Below the pieces are notes generated by a model. The model was not told the DNA's origin and did not search any database. It worked only from the letters and a program-made list of their open reading frames with translations. From assembly GCA_026392825.1 (NCBI GenBank), contig JAPLBF010000009.1:1-41774 (forward strand): DNA of 41,774 nucleotides. The letters are read 5' to 3'. The position numbers and the translations under genes are program-made. Source of the DNA: Actinomycetota bacterium. Its GTDB lineage: Bacteria > Actinomycetota > Actinomycetes > Nanopelagicales > Nanopelagicaceae. This document shows positions 19,219 through 29,325 of the stretch, one piece after another. Within the stretch, counting starts at the first letter, position 1, and every line of letters begins with the position of its first letter.

Positions 19219-19518
19219 TTACGACGCTTCGTAAATAGTTGGTTCTTCTTTACCGAGCAATACTGCGCGATCATCTTCTGAGAGACCGCCCCAAATTCCG
19301 TATGGCTCTTGCACTGCTAAAGCATGTGCGCGGCAAGCAGCGATTACTGGGCAAGATGCGCAGACCGCTTTTGCAGCGTTCTCGCGATTGCGACGTCGTG
19401 GACCACGTTCGCCATCTGGATGAAAGAACATTTCGGCAGGGAGTTCGCGGCAGGAACCTTCGTACTGCCATTCCCAATGATCTGCGATTGGAAGCGGTAG
19501 ACGTGATAGTTCAGCCAT
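19219..19518 (-). CDS. whiB3: WhiB3/WhiD-like iron-sulfur transcription factor
   Basis: A 99-residue Wbl protein, a class found in actinobacteria that binds a 4Fe-4S cluster and partners the main sigma factor. Cluster ligands are Cys23, Cys53, Cys56 and Cys62 (CASCPVIAAC), followed by the GIWGG turn (74-78). The N-terminal RLPLPIADHWEWQ and MFFHPDGERG segments match the WhiB3/WhiD branch, which in other actinobacteria reports on redox state or controls late development. AAGGAG precedes the ATG. It is convergent with groEL and divergent from a MerR-type gene that may control it. Confidence 0.9.
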   Translation of the reverse strand: MAELSRLPLPIADHWEWQYEGSCRELPAEMFFHPDGERGPRRRNRENAAKAVCASCPVIAACRAHALAVQEPYGIWGGLSEDDRAVLLGKEEPTIYEAS

Positions 19519-19548
19519 GTTGGTCTCCTTGCCTTGTTGAATAGCTCA

Positions 19549-19577
19549 ACCTTACAACCGCGCCATAGGTTGTTCAA
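19549..19577 (-). promoter_or_regulatory. Predicted whiB promoter
   Basis: On the minus strand TTGAAC (19577-19572), a 17-base spacer and TAAGGT (19554-19549) fit TTGAnn-N17-TAnnnT, giving a start near 19542 and a 20-odd-base leader with an AAGGAG site. Confidence 0.55.
19554..19573. promoter_or_regulatory. Inverted repeat in the whiB promoter spacer, possible MerR-family operator
   Basis: ACAACC (19554-19559) and GGTTGT (19568-19573) form a perfect dyad with an 8-base spacer, lying between the predicted -35 and -10 of whiB. A second dyad, GTTGA-N5-TCAAC (19536-19550), lies next to it over the start site. Spacer placement is typical for MerR-family operators; the binding protein is inferred to be the neighbouring regulator. 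Confidence 0.45.
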
Positions 19578-19666
19578 GTATCTAACGCGCCAAAAGTTGT
19601 TCGTTTCGCCACACCGTGAGCGTGTTTCAAGTGGTGAGGTGGGCTACTTCACCCCACGATAGGGCC

Positions 19667-20542
19667 ATGGAAGATCTCTTGACGGTCGCGGCAGTAGCGC
19701 GACAAATCGGAGTCGCCCCGGCCACGCTTCGAACTTGGGCTCGGCGCTATGGCCTTGGACCCTCCAGCCATGAAGCCGGAGAACATCGCAGATATTGTTC
19801 AAGTGATCTCGCAAAGTTAACTTTGATGCGCCGCCTTATTTCAGCGGGCATGGCGCCAGCCGATGCGGCCGAGCAAGCTTTGGCACATAAAGGTGAAGTT
19901 AAAGTAGAAAAGATTTTAAAGTCTTTTGAGGTACGTGAAGATGTGGTCTCAGCAATAGTTAAAGCAGCCAACTCTTTAGATAGAAATTTTGTTGAAGCGA
20001 TCTTGCGAAAAGATATTGAAAAATATGGAGTAATTGATAGTTGGCAGGAAGTGATTGTTCCTGTTCTAGTAATTGTGGGCGATGCCTGGGCCGAAACCGG
20101 TACTGGAATTGAAGTAGAGCATCTACTCTCAGAAATAATCACAGGGATATTAAGAGATCGCGCCAAGACCATTAAAACTCCGCTAAATGCCCGCCCTGTC
20201 TTATTGGCATCAGTCGGTGAAGAACTGCACTGCCTTGCGTTACACGCTTTACATGCAGCGCTAGCCGAGGCGAAGATTGAATGTAATTTCATGGGAGCGC
20301 GCACGCCTTTGGAAGCCTTATCTAATGTGGTTGAACGCAGCGCGCCACCTGCAGTCTTTCTCTGGGCGCAATTATCTAAAAACGGAGACCCAAAATTCTT
20401 CCGCGATATTCCATCAATTCGCCCGGCACCTCGCTACATCCTGGGTGGGCCGGGCTGGGATCGCACTGAATGCGTAGATGCGGCCTTTGCCGATGATTTA
20501 GCGCTGGCTTGTTCAGAAATTAAGCAGGCAATCGGCGCCTGA
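19667..20542 (+). CDS. MerR-type regulator with B12-binding-like domain (CarH/LitR-like)
   Basis: A 291-residue regulator: N-terminal MerR winged helix (residues 4-72; TLRTWARRYGL, HRRY), a helical bundle, and a C-terminal Rossmann-like domain as in cobalamin-dependent light sensors of the CarH/LitR type. The bundle keeps the Wx9EH signature (Trp141, Glu151, His152), and the C-terminal domain has ExHxxA (Glu186, His188), where DxHxxG is usual and the His is the lower cobalt ligand. The residue after Trp141 is Ala; as I recall, Thermus CarH has His there, used in the light-adducted state. I chose ATG 19667; GTG 19616 would add 17 residues before the HTH. It is divergent from whiB. A B12-independent relative is the main alternative. 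Confidence 0.8.
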   Translation: MEDLLTVAAVARQIGVAPATLRTWARRYGLGPSSHEAGEHRRYCSSDLAKLTLMRRLISAGMAPADAAEQALAHKGEVKVEKILKSFEVREDVVSAIVKAANSLDRNFVEAILRKDIEKYGVIDSWQEVIVPVLVIVGDAWAETGTGIEVEHLLSEIITGILRDRAKTIKTPLNARPVLLASVGEELHCLALHALHAALAEAKIECNFMGARTPLEALSNVVERSAPPAVFLWAQLSKNGDPKFFRDIPSIRPAPRYILGGPGWDRTECVDAAFADDLALACSEIKQAIGA

Positions 20543-20551
20543 TTCTCAAGT

Positions 20552-21702
<1,151 letters not shown>

Positions 21703-21713
21703 GGAAGGCCACC

Positions 21714-22823
21714 ATGGATATCGAAATCGCACCGGGAAAACGCGCTCGCCAGGCTTTCTCCTTTGATGACATTGCAATTGTCCCAAGTCGCCGTACACGC
21801 AACCCTGAAGATGTATCAACTGCTTGGCAGATTGATGCTTATAAATTTGATATTCCAATGTTGGCCGCACCTATGGATTCAGTTGTCTCACCAGATACTG
21901 CAATCGCAATCGGCAAACTCGGCGGCCTAGGTGTTTTAAATCTAGAAGGCCTGTGGACTCGTTATGACGATCCACGTATCCCACTTGGTGAAATCGCATC
22001 AATGCCCGATAAGCACGCAACTCGTCGCATGCAAGAAATCTATAGCGCACCTATTCGTCCAGAATTAATTAAAGAGCGCATCAAAGAAATTCGCGATGCC
22101 GGAGTAACGGTTGCAGCTTCTCTTTCACCACAACGCACTGCCGAACTGCATAAAGCGGTGATCGATGCAGGAGTTGATATCTTCGTAATTCGCGGCACCA
22201 CCGTTTCAGCCGAGCACGTTGGCAACGATGAGTCAGCGCTTAACTTGAAGAAATTTATCTACGAACTAGATGTTCCAGTAATCGTTGGTGGAGTTGCCAC
22301 AGCAACGGGCGCACTTCACTTGATGCGCGCTGGTGCTGCTGGAGTATTGGTCGGATTCGGTGGCGGAGCAGCTCACACAACTCGCAAGGTTTTAGGAATT
22401 GAAGTTCCAATGGCATCTGCCGTTGCTGAAGTTGCCGCTGCGCGCCGCGAATACTTAGATGAATCTGGCGGTCGTTATGTGCACGTCATTGCAGACGGTT
22501 CAGTTGGTCGCTCTGGAGATATTGCAAAGGCAATTGCTTGCGGAGCCGACGCGGTAATGATGGGTTCACCACTTGCTAAAGCAGTTGAGGCACCTGGACT
22601 TGGTTGGCACTGGGGATCAGAAGCTCATCACCAAGAGTTGCCACGTGGCGAACGCGTAAATGTTGGCACTGTGGGATCAATCGAAGAGATTTTGCTTGGG
22701 CCTTCACATACATCAGATGGATCTATGAACTTATTCGGTGCACTTCGCCGCGCAATGGCAACATCTGGTTACTCAGATGTGAAAGCATTCCAGCGCGTAG
22801 AAGTCATTATTCACAAGGCTTAA
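21714..22823 (+). CDS. guaB3: GuaB3-family IMP dehydrogenase-related protein
   Basis: A 369-residue IMPDH/GMP-reductase barrel of the GuaB3 group that follows guaB in many actinobacteria. It keeps [22 protein letters not shown] and the phosphate-site pattern [12 protein letters not shown] with MMGSPLAKA. The loop that carries the catalytic Cys in IMPDH reads [11 protein letters not shown] (214-224), with no Cys, so ordinary IMPDH catalysis is unlikely. Its real reaction is not settled by sequence; some GuaB3 proteins of other phyla are reported as active IMPDHs. A GGAAGG site precedes the ATG, and guaA follows after 4 bases, tying it to GMP synthesis. Confidence 0.9.
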   Translation: MDIEIAPGKRARQAFSFDDIAIVPSRRTRNPEDVSTAWQIDAYKFDIPMLAAPMDSVVSPDTAIAIGKLGGLGVLNLEGLWTRYDDPRIPLGEIASMPDKHATRRMQEIYSAPIRPELIKERIKEIRDAGVTVAASLSPQRTAELHKAVIDAGVDIFVIRGTTVSAEHVGNDESALNLKKFIYELDVPVIVGGVATATGALHLMRAGAAGVLVGFGGGAAHTTRKVLGIEVPMASAVAEVAAARREYLDESGGRYVHVIADGSVGRSGDIAKAIACGADAVMMGSPLAKAVEAPGLGWHWGSEAHHQELPRGERVNVGTVGSIEEILLGPSHTSDGSMNLFGALRRAMATSGYSDVKAFQRVEVIIHKA

Positions 22824-22827
22824 TCGA

Positions 22828-24378
22828 TTGAATTCTAAAAGCGGAGTATTAGTCGTTGATTTCGGCGCGCAATATGCCCAGTTAATTGCACGTCGCGTAC
22901 GTGAAGCAAACGTTTACTCTGAAATTGTTCCATCGCACATTACCGCTGCCGAAGTAACCGCCAAGAACCCGGCCGCAATTGTTTTATCGGGTGGGCCATC
23001 AAGTGTTTACGCAGACCATGCGCCAAAGTTTGATGCAGATATTTTAAAGCTCGGAATTCCAGTATTCGGAATTTGTTATGGTTTTCAAGCAATGGCAGCC
23101 GCGCTGGGAGGTGTCGTAAGCCAAACTGGAAAGTCAGAGTTCGGAAGAACTGAAGTAAAGGTTGAATCAACTTCAAAAATCTTCTCATCTCTTCCAGCAG
23201 TGCAAAGTGTTTGGATGTCCCACGGTGATGCTGTTACAGAAGCTCCTGAAGGATTTACGATTTGCGCAGTAACCGCTGATACTCCAATCGCGGCATTTGA
23301 AGACGCCACCGGAAAAATCGCGGGAGTGCAATTTCATCCCGAGGTTCTGCATTCAGAACACGGCCAGGCGATTTTGAAAAATTGGTTGATAAATATTGCT
23401 GGTTGCCAACCTGACTGGACCACTGGAAATATTGCAGAAAATGAGATCGCAAAAGCCAAAGATTTAATAGGAAGCAAGCGAGTCATTTGCGGCTTGTCCG
23501 GGGGAGTAGATTCCGCCGTTGCCGCTGCAATTATTCAACGGGCAGTTGGTTCCCAACTTACTTGCGTCTTTGTTGATCACGGCTTACTGCGCAGCGGCGA
23601 ATCTGAACAAGTACAGCGCGACTTTGTGGCAGCCACCGGTATTGATTTAGTTGTGGTCGATGCCGTTGATCAATTCCTTAACGCTTTGGCAGGCGTGACA
23701 GATCCAGAAACAAAACGCAAAATAATTGGCCGTGAATTCATCCGCTCATTTGAAAAAGCAGCACGCGATATAGCAGCGGGCGGTGATGTCGAATTCTTAG
23801 TACAAGGCACTCTCTATCCCGATGTTGTGGAATCTGGTGGCGGCACAGGGACAGCAAATATCAAGTCGCATCACAACGTTGGTGGCTTGCCCGATGATTT
23901 GAAATTCACTTTGGTAGAACCACTGCGCACACTCTTTAAAGATGAAGTGCGCCAAGTTGGTCTAGAACTTGGATTGCCCGAAGAGATTGTTTGGCGTCAA
24001 CCTTTCCCAGGACCTGGACTCGGTATTCGAATTATTGGTGAAGTAACAAAAGAGCGCCTAGATCTCTTGCGTCACGCAGATTTAATCGCCCGCGAAGAGT
24101 TAAAGGCTGCTGGTTTAGACCGCGATATTTGGCAGTGCCCAGTAGTTTTGTTGGCCGATGTGCGAAGCGTTGGCGTGCAAGGCGATGGCCGTACCTATGG
24201 TTACCCAATTGTTCTGCGCCCGGTATCTAGCGAAGATGCGATGACCGCTGATTGGTCGCGTGTTCCCTATGAAACTCTAGAAAAGATTTCTACTAGAATT
24301 ACCAATGAAGTGCGTGAAGTGAATCGCGTTGTGTTGGATGTGACGAGTAAGCCACCTGGAACAATCGAGTGGGAATGA
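22828..24378 (+). CDS. guaA: GMP synthase (glutamine-hydrolysing)
   Basis: GuaA aminates XMP to GMP. The 516-residue protein has the class I glutaminase domain ([12 protein letters not shown], nucleophile Cys83 in GICYGFQ, HPEVLHS), the ATP pyrophosphatase loop [11 protein letters not shown], and the C-terminal dimerisation domain ([12 protein letters not shown]) ending in KPPGTIEWE. The start is TTG 22828, the only usable start just before the conserved VVDFGAQ; the ribosome site is weak, so translation probably depends on coupling to guaB3. The last 15 bases are repeated imperfectly 34 bases downstream. Confidence 0.96.
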   Translation: MNSKSGVLVVDFGAQYAQLIARRVREANVYSEIVPSHITAAEVTAKNPAAIVLSGGPSSVYADHAPKFDADILKLGIPVFGICYGFQAMAAALGGVVSQTGKSEFGRTEVKVESTSKIFSSLPAVQSVWMSHGDAVTEAPEGFTICAVTADTPIAAFEDATGKIAGVQFHPEVLHSEHGQAILKNWLINIAGCQPDWTTGNIAENEIAKAKDLIGSKRVICGLSGGVDSAVAAAIIQRAVGSQLTCVFVDHGLLRSGESEQVQRDFVAATGIDLVVVDAVDQFLNALAGVTDPETKRKIIGREFIRSFEKAARDIAAGGDVEFLVQGTLYPDVVESGGGTGTANIKSHHNVGGLPDDLKFTLVEPLRTLFKDEVRQVGLELGLPEEIVWRQPFPGPGLGIRIIGEVTKERLDLLRHADLIAREELKAAGLDRDIWQCPVVLLADVRSVGVQGDGRTYGYPIVLRPVSSEDAMTADWSRVPYETLEKISTRITNEVREVNRVVLDVTSKPPGTIEWE

Positions 24379-24414
24379 AATGAACACTCGCAAAGAGATT
24401 GAGTGGGAGTGACC

Positions 24415-25083
24415 GTGAGGAAATATTTTGCAGTTTTAACGCTTTTATTCTTACTTCCTCTCCCCGCATCCCAAGCCGAGGAACGCCCACAAACAGTTGA
24501 TGGTTGCGCTACGCCAACCTCTAAAGTGCGAACTCCGGGCACACTTAAGCAACCTAAGAGCGTTGATAAGAAATTAGCTACGACAATGACAATTACGACC
24601 AATTGTGGAGTGATCACAATTGCGATGAATCCGGCGGCTCCTCAGACGGTCACTAATATGTCAGCGCTGGCTCGAGCCAAATATTTTGATAAAACATTTT
24701 GTCATCGTTTAACCACGGAAGGAATATTCGTTCTTCAATGCGGAGATCCATCTGCACAGAAAAACGGTTCACCGGGATCCTGGAAGGGCTATAAAGATGA
24801 GAATTTACCTAAAGGTAAAGGCATTACTTATCCCGCAGGAACTGTTGCGATGGCCAATAGCGGTCCAAATACCAACGGAAGCCAGTTCTTCTTAGTTTAC
24901 AAAGACACTGCTCTGCCTGCTAAATACACAATCTGGGGCAAGATAACTAGCGGTTTGCCGTTTTTGCTAGAGCTAGAAAAAGTTGGGGCATACACAATTG
25001 ATCAAGCATCCGGCAAGGCTTATTACTCACCAGATGGTTACCCAGTGCAACCAGTAGAAATTAAATCGGTGGCCGTTCGTTAA
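24415..25083 (+). CDS. Secreted cyclophilin-type peptidyl-prolyl isomerase
   Basis: A cyclophilin (about 222 residues) with an N-terminal signal peptide (RKYFAVLTLLFLLPLPASQA) and no lipobox. Catalytic-core motifs are present: FCHRL (usual FHR), VLQCGDP and GTVAMANSGPNTNGSQFF. It probably assists folding of exported proteins. I chose GTG 24415, just after GGGAG; GTG codons at 24403 and 24409 are alternatives. The ribosome site lies inside a near-copy of the guaA 3' end (24398-24412). Its stop shares four bases (TTAA, 25080-25083) with the stop of the convergent deacetylase. Confidence 0.9.
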   Translation: MRKYFAVLTLLFLLPLPASQAEERPQTVDGCATPTSKVRTPGTLKQPKSVDKKLATTMTITTNCGVITIAMNPAAPQTVTNMSALARAKYFDKTFCHRLTTEGIFVLQCGDPSAQKNGSPGSWKGYKDENLPKGKGITYPAGTVAMANSGPNTNGSQFFLVYKDTALPAKYTIWGKITSGLPFLLELEKVGAYTIDQASGKAYYSPDGYPVQPVEIKSVAVR

Positions 25084-25805
25084 TTTGTGTTGACGATTTT
25101 AAAAGCTTCTGCAATACGACCATCTGGCAATCCACCAATACCTGCATTGCGTTGGCCCCACTCGCGAACCATATTTTCTAACTCTTTATTGTGGGCTGTT
25201 TGAGATGCGTGTGCATGCAGCGCTTTCATCTTTAGATCAAAAGTATCTGTGATATCTACCCAGTGATCGGGAAGAGCAAAGCCCATCATCCAAACTTCTT
25301 TGACGCGATGTGGTTGCAAACCTTCGTTATCTAGCAAATCGGTAAAGGCAAATGGGTTACGCGCATCTGGATAGACCGCCTGAATTGCTGCTTCACCTGC
25401 TGCTAAATGATCTGGATGGCTTGCACCAATGCGATCCCAATTGCGTTCGGGAGATTGGCAGACCATGCGATCTGGTTTGCTGATGCGAATGCGACGAACA
25501 ATATCTTTACGAAGGGCAAGAGTTGGTTCGAGGTGGCCGTCCACATAATTTAGAAAAGTAATATCAGTAACGCCGATTGCCGCACCTGCTGCTCGCTGCT
25601 CGCGCTGTCTGATCGCTGGCATTTCTTCTTTGGTAAAGCCAGATTCTTCTCCACCTTGATCGCCATTTGTGCAGAAGACGTATGCAACCTCAATGCCTTC
25701 TTTAACCCATTGCGCGATGGTTCCGGATGCGCCAAAGTCTGAGTCATCAGGATGAGCGTTGATGACGAGTACACGTTTGATTTCAGAATTTGGTAGCGGC
25801 TCCAT
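25080..25805 (-). CDS. PIG-L (LmbE) family deacetylase
   Basis: A 241-residue zinc-dependent N-acetyl sugar deacetylase-like protein. Metal motifs are AHPDD (17-21) at the end of the first strand and HPDH (130-133). Relatives include MshB and Mca of mycothiol metabolism and BshB of bacillithiol synthesis; this window has no other thiol-synthesis gene, so the substrate is unassigned. I start at ATG 25805, directly before the conserved domain; longer frames would run into pcrA. A TAGGCT hexamer 8 bases upstream suggests a leaderless mRNA. The 28-base gap to the pcrA start holds both promoters. Confidence 0.88.
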   Translation of the reverse strand: MEPLPNSEIKRVLVINAHPDDSDFGASGTIAQWVKEGIEVAYVFCTNGDQGGEESGFTKEEMPAIRQREQRAAGAAIGVTDITFLNYVDGHLEPTLALRKDIVRRIRISKPDRMVCQSPERNWDRIGASHPDHLAAGEAAIQAVYPDARNPFAFTDLLDNEGLQPHRVKEVWMMGFALPDHWVDITDTFDLKMKALHAHASQTAHNKELENMVREWGQRNAGIGGLPDGRIAEAFKIVNTN

Positions 25806-25813
25806 GACAGTCA

Positions 25814-25826
25814 AGCCTAATAGACT
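25814..25826. promoter_or_regulatory. Back-to-back leaderless -10 elements of the deacetylase gene and pcrA
   Basis: The minus-strand hexamer TAGGCT (25819-25814) ends 8 bases from the deacetylase ATG, and the plus-strand TAGACT (25821-25826) ends 7 bases from the pcrA ATG. The two are separated by one base, so polymerases for the two genes would exclude one another. Confidence 0.4.
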
Positions 25827-25833
25827 CCGCGCC

Positions 25834-28080
25834 ATGGTTGATACAGATGCGCTGCTCGAGGGGTTAAATCCCCAGCAACAGAAAGCGGTCATCCATCAAG
25901 GTGCACCTCTGTTAGTTGTTGCTGGCGCAGGATCTGGAAAAACTCGCGTCTTAACGCGGCGCATCGCCTATTTAATGGCAGCGCGCGGGGTGCGACCATA
26001 TGAAATATTAGCGATTACATTTACAAATAAAGCTGCTGGCGAAATGAAAGAACGAGTCACCGACCTGGTTGGGCCAGTTGCAAAATCTATGTGGGTATCA
26101 ACATTCCACTCGGCTTGTGTTCGATTGCTACGTCAAGAAATTGAACGCTTGGGTTACAGCAGCACCTTCAGCATCTACGATTCTGCAGATTCGCAGAAGT
26201 TGATATCGCGGGTGATGGAGACGCTCGATCTTGATCCAAAGCGATATCCACCACGGCAGTTCCAATCACTAATCTCAAATGCTAAAAATGAACTTCAGAC
26301 CCCGTACCAATATCTATCGGCCGCCCAAAATCAATTTGAAACTATAGTTGCCGATGTTTATACAATGTATGAAAAACGTTTGAAACAAGCCAACGCACTC
26401 GATTTTGACGATTTGATTATGAAGACGGTGCAAGTACTGCAGCAATTCCCTGAAACTAAGGCGCGCTTTAGATCCCGCTTTCGTCACATCTTGGTTGATG
26501 AATACCAAGATACAAATCACGCGCAATATATGTTGGTTAAGGAATTAACTGGTTCCGAAGGCGATGGATATCCTTTAGCCGAACTCTGCGTTGTAGGCGA
26601 TGCCGACCAGTCAATCTATGGTTTTCGCGGAGCGACTATCCGAAATATTTTGCAATTTGAAGTTGATTATCCAAATGCCGCGACCGTTCTGCTTGAACAA
26701 AACTACCGATCAACTCAGAATATTCTCAACGCTGCCAATGCAGTGATTACCCAGAATGAGTCTCGCAAAGAGAAGAACCTTTGGTCTGACGCTGGTTCAG
26801 GTGCGCCGCTTATCGGTTACGTCGCAGAATCAGAATATGACGAAGCTGAATTCGTAAAAGGTGAGATTCGCTCACTGCAAGATATGGGCCATTCCAATCC
26901 AGGAGATACAGCGGTCTTTTATCGCACAAATGCACAATCTCGTATCTTTGAAGAAATCTTTATGCGCGCTGCAATACCTTACAAAGTAGTTGGCGGACTG
27001 CGCTTTTATGAGCGTAAGGAAGTTAAAGATTTGCTCGCTTATTTACGAGTTCTGGCAAACCCAAATGATGAGGTTTCCCTTCGCCGAATAATCAACTTTC
27101 CAAAACGCGGAATTGGTGACCGCGCTCTTGAAGAAGTTGAAATCTTTGGCGACGCCCAAGGAATCTCTTTTTGGCACGCGCTCTTACGCGTCTCTGAGGC
27201 AACGGCAGTACCCAACAAGGCATCGCAATCTATTTCACAATTCACTTCGATGCTGACCGCGCTGGCGGTCTTGGTTGAGGCCAAGACCAAGCCATCTGTA
27301 ATCATTGAGGCGGTTCTTGAGCAATCAGGTCTGCTAACCGAACTCGAAGCGAGCACAGATCCCCAAGATGAAGTTCGCGTTGAGAACTTAAAGGAACTTG
27401 TGTCAGCTTCTATGGAATATGAAGAGCGCCCCTTTGAAGAACTCGGCGAAGATGAAGAAATTTCTTTATCAGGATTCCTCGAAAAAGTTTCACTGGTAGC
27501 AGATGCGGATGAGATTCCCGATGGTGAAGATCACGGGGGAGTCGTCACCTTGATGACTTTGCACACCGCTAAAGGTCTGGAATTTCCCACAGTATTTCTC
27601 ACCGGTATGGAAGATGGAATCTTTCCGCATGCCCGAACACTTGATGATCCAAAAGAGATAGAGGAAGAACGACGTTTGGCATACGTTGGTTTAACCCGCG
27701 CCGAAAAACGTTTATACATTTCACGTGCGGAATATCGCCTAACTTTTGGAAGCCCTAAATACAATCCAGGTTCACGATTCTTAGATGAGATTCCAAGTGA
27801 TTTAATTGAATGGAAGAACGAGACGCGTTCTAAATCTTCTTCCGGCAGTTCTGCAATTCGCAGATCACGAGTTGCCACCACCGCTCCACCGCGTGCAACC
27901 GGTAAGAAATCATCAGCGATGGTTCTCGAAGTTGGACAGCGTGTGTCACATGACACATTCGGACTTGGCACCGTCGTAGCGCTGGCTGGCGAAGGCGATA
28001 AATCTGAGGCAACGATCAACTTTGGGCAATATGGCGATAAAAGACTGCTGCTGCGCTACGCGCCCGTGGTGGTTCTGTAA
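25834..28080 (+). CDS. pcrA: ATP-dependent DNA helicase PcrA/UvrD
   Basis: A superfamily 1A 3'-5' helicase for nucleotide excision repair, replication restart and removal of RecA or polymerase. The 748-residue protein has LNPQQQKAV (Q motif), Walker A GAGSGKT (31-37), TFTNKAAGEMKERV, Walker B LVDEYQDTN, GDADQSIYGFRGA, LEQNYRSTQNIL, TLHTAKGLEFPTVF and VGLTRAEKRLYI. The C-terminus has a Tudor-like domain (VGQRVSHDTFGLGTV), which binds RNA polymerase in PcrA. ATG 25834 matches the family start; the frame is open further upstream but overlaps the divergent gene. Confidence 0.96.
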   Translation: MVDTDALLEGLNPQQQKAVIHQGAPLLVVAGAGSGKTRVLTRRIAYLMAARGVRPYEILAITFTNKAAGEMKERVTDLVGPVAKSMWVSTFHSACVRLLRQEIERLGYSSTFSIYDSADSQKLISRVMETLDLDPKRYPPRQFQSLISNAKNELQTPYQYLSAAQNQFETIVADVYTMYEKRLKQANALDFDDLIMKTVQVLQQFPETKARFRSRFRHILVDEYQDTNHAQYMLVKELTGSEGDGYPLAELCVVGDADQSIYGFRGATIRNILQFEVDYPNAATVLLEQNYRSTQNILNAANAVITQNESRKEKNLWSDAGSGAPLIGYVAESEYDEAEFVKGEIRSLQDMGHSNPGDTAVFYRTNAQSRIFEEIFMRAAIPYKVVGGLRFYERKEVKDLLAYLRVLANPNDEVSLRRIINFPKRGIGDRALEEVEIFGDAQGISFWHALLRVSEATAVPNKASQSISQFTSMLTALAVLVEAKTKPSVIIEAVLEQSGLLTELEASTDPQDEVRVENLKELVSASMEYEERPFEELGEDEEISLSGFLEKVSLVADADEIPDGEDHGGVVTLMTLHTAKGLEFPTVFLTGMEDGIFPHARTLDDPKEIEEERRLAYVGLTRAEKRLYISRAEYRLTFGSPKYNPGSRFLDEIPSDLIEWKNETRSKSSSGSSAIRRSRVATTAPPRATGKKSSAMVLEVGQRVSHDTFGLGTVVALAGEGDKSEATINFGQYGDKRLLLRYAPVVVL

Positions 28081-28158
28081 CCCGCGCCTGGGATTAGGAT
28101 TACCCCTATCCACTAGCGCAAAAGAAGAGCTAGTAAATCGTCGAAACGGTAATTATCT

Positions 28159-29325
28159 GTGGATCTCTTTGAATACCAAGCACGTGACCTCTTTGAAAAA
28201 CATAACGTTCCCGTCTTGGCTGGTGCAGTAGCAACCACCGAAGATGAAGCCTTTAAGGCAGCGTCTGCAATGGGCGGAAAAGTTGTAGTCAAAGCGCAGG
28301 TGAAAGTTGGCGGACGCGGCAAAGCAGGCGGCGTAAAACTTGCCGTTGATGCAAACGATGCCAAAGAGAAAGCTGGCGCAATCCTCGGAATGGATATCAA
28401 AGGCCACACAGTTCATCAGGTGATGATCGCGCAAGCTGCGCCAATTGTTGACGAGTACTACATTTCAATTTTATTAGATCGTTCAAACCGCACATTTTTA
28501 GTAATGGCATCCGTTGCCGGCGGAATGGATATTGAAGAAGTTGCTCGCACTGCGCCTGAAAAATTGGCGAAGGTTCCAGTGACTGCAGTAGATGGAATTT
28601 CTCAAGCAAAAGCGAAAGAGATCATCGCTCAAGCAAAATTTCCAGCAGATATCGCAGATCAAGTTGCGGATGTTCTCGTAAAACTCTGGGAAACTTTCCA
28701 ATCTGAAGATGCAACCCTTGTAGAAGTTAATCCACTTGTAAAGACTGAAGATGGTCGCATCGTTGCACTCGATGGCAAAGTTACCCTTGATGACAATGCA
28801 GAATTCCGCCAGCCGGATCACGCAGCGCTCGTCGATCACGCTGCCGCCAACGCCTTAGAAGCTGCCGCGAAAGAAAAGGGTTTGAACTACGTAAAACTCG
28901 ATAATGGCCAAGTCGGAATCATCGGCAACGGTGCAGGTTTGGTGATGTCTACTCTAGATGTCGTTGCATACGCTGGTGAAAAATTTGGTGGGATCCGCCC
29001 AGCGAACTTCCTAGATATTGGCGGGGGAGCATCAGCGCAAGTAATGGCTGATGGGCTTTCAATTATTTTGGGTGACCCTGATGTAAAGAGTGTATTTGTT
29101 AACGTCTTTGGTGGAATCACTGCTTGTGATGCCGTTGCAAATGGCATTGTGCAGGCTCTCGAACTACTAGGAGCAAAGGCGACTAAGCCGATCGTCGTGC
29201 GCCTAGATGGCAATAACGTTTTGGAAGGTCGCGCAATTCTTACTGCAGCAAACCATCCTTTGGTTGAGCAAGCGGAAACTATGGATGGAGCAGCATCTCG
29301 CGCTGCAGAATTGGCGGCAAAGTAA
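28159..29325 (+). CDS. sucC: Succinyl-CoA synthetase beta subunit
   Basis: SucC is the ATP-grasp subunit that with SucD converts succinyl-CoA to succinate with ATP or GTP formation in the TCA cycle. The 388-residue protein starts at GTG with [15 protein letters not shown] and has [33 protein letters not shown], and [13 protein letters not shown] with [10 protein letters not shown] at the subunit interface. No clear Shine-Dalgarno or promoter is visible in the 78-base gap after pcrA. The stop overlaps sucD by one base (TAATG). Confidence 0.96.
   Translation: MDLFEYQARDLFEKHNVPVLAGAVATTEDEAFKAASAMGGKVVVKAQVKVGGRGKAGGVKLAVDANDAKEKAGAILGMDIKGHTVHQVMIAQAAPIVDEYYISILLDRSNRTFLVMASVAGGMDIEEVARTAPEKLAKVPVTAVDGISQAKAKEIIAQAKFPADIADQVADVLVKLWETFQSEDATLVEVNPLVKTEDGRIVALDGKVTLDDNAEFRQPDHAALVDHAAANALEAAAKEKGLNYVKLDNGQVGIIGNGAGLVMSTLDVVAYAGEKFGGIRPANFLDIGGGASAQVMADGLSIILGDPDVKSVFVNVFGGITACDAVANGIVQALELLGAKATKPIVVRLDGNNVLEGRAILTAANHPLVEQAETMDGAASRAAELAAK

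Noticed and set aside
19239-19544. 101-codon plus-strand frame opposite whiB
   Set aside because: whiB on the minus strand has all four cluster cysteines and a ribosome site; the opposite frame has no family features.
25759-25833. Upstream extension of the pcrA frame
   Set aside because: It overlaps the divergent deacetylase coding sequence; MVDTDALLEGLNPQQ at 25834 is the natural family start.
27531-28019. 162-codon open frame on the minus strand opposite the 3' end of pcrA
   Set aside because: Shadow of the pcrA frame; no ribosome site and no recognisable motif.
28090-28112. Imperfect hairpin after pcrA (GGATTAGG with CCCCTATCC)
   Set aside because: The stem has mismatches or bulges and no T-run; not convincing as a terminator.
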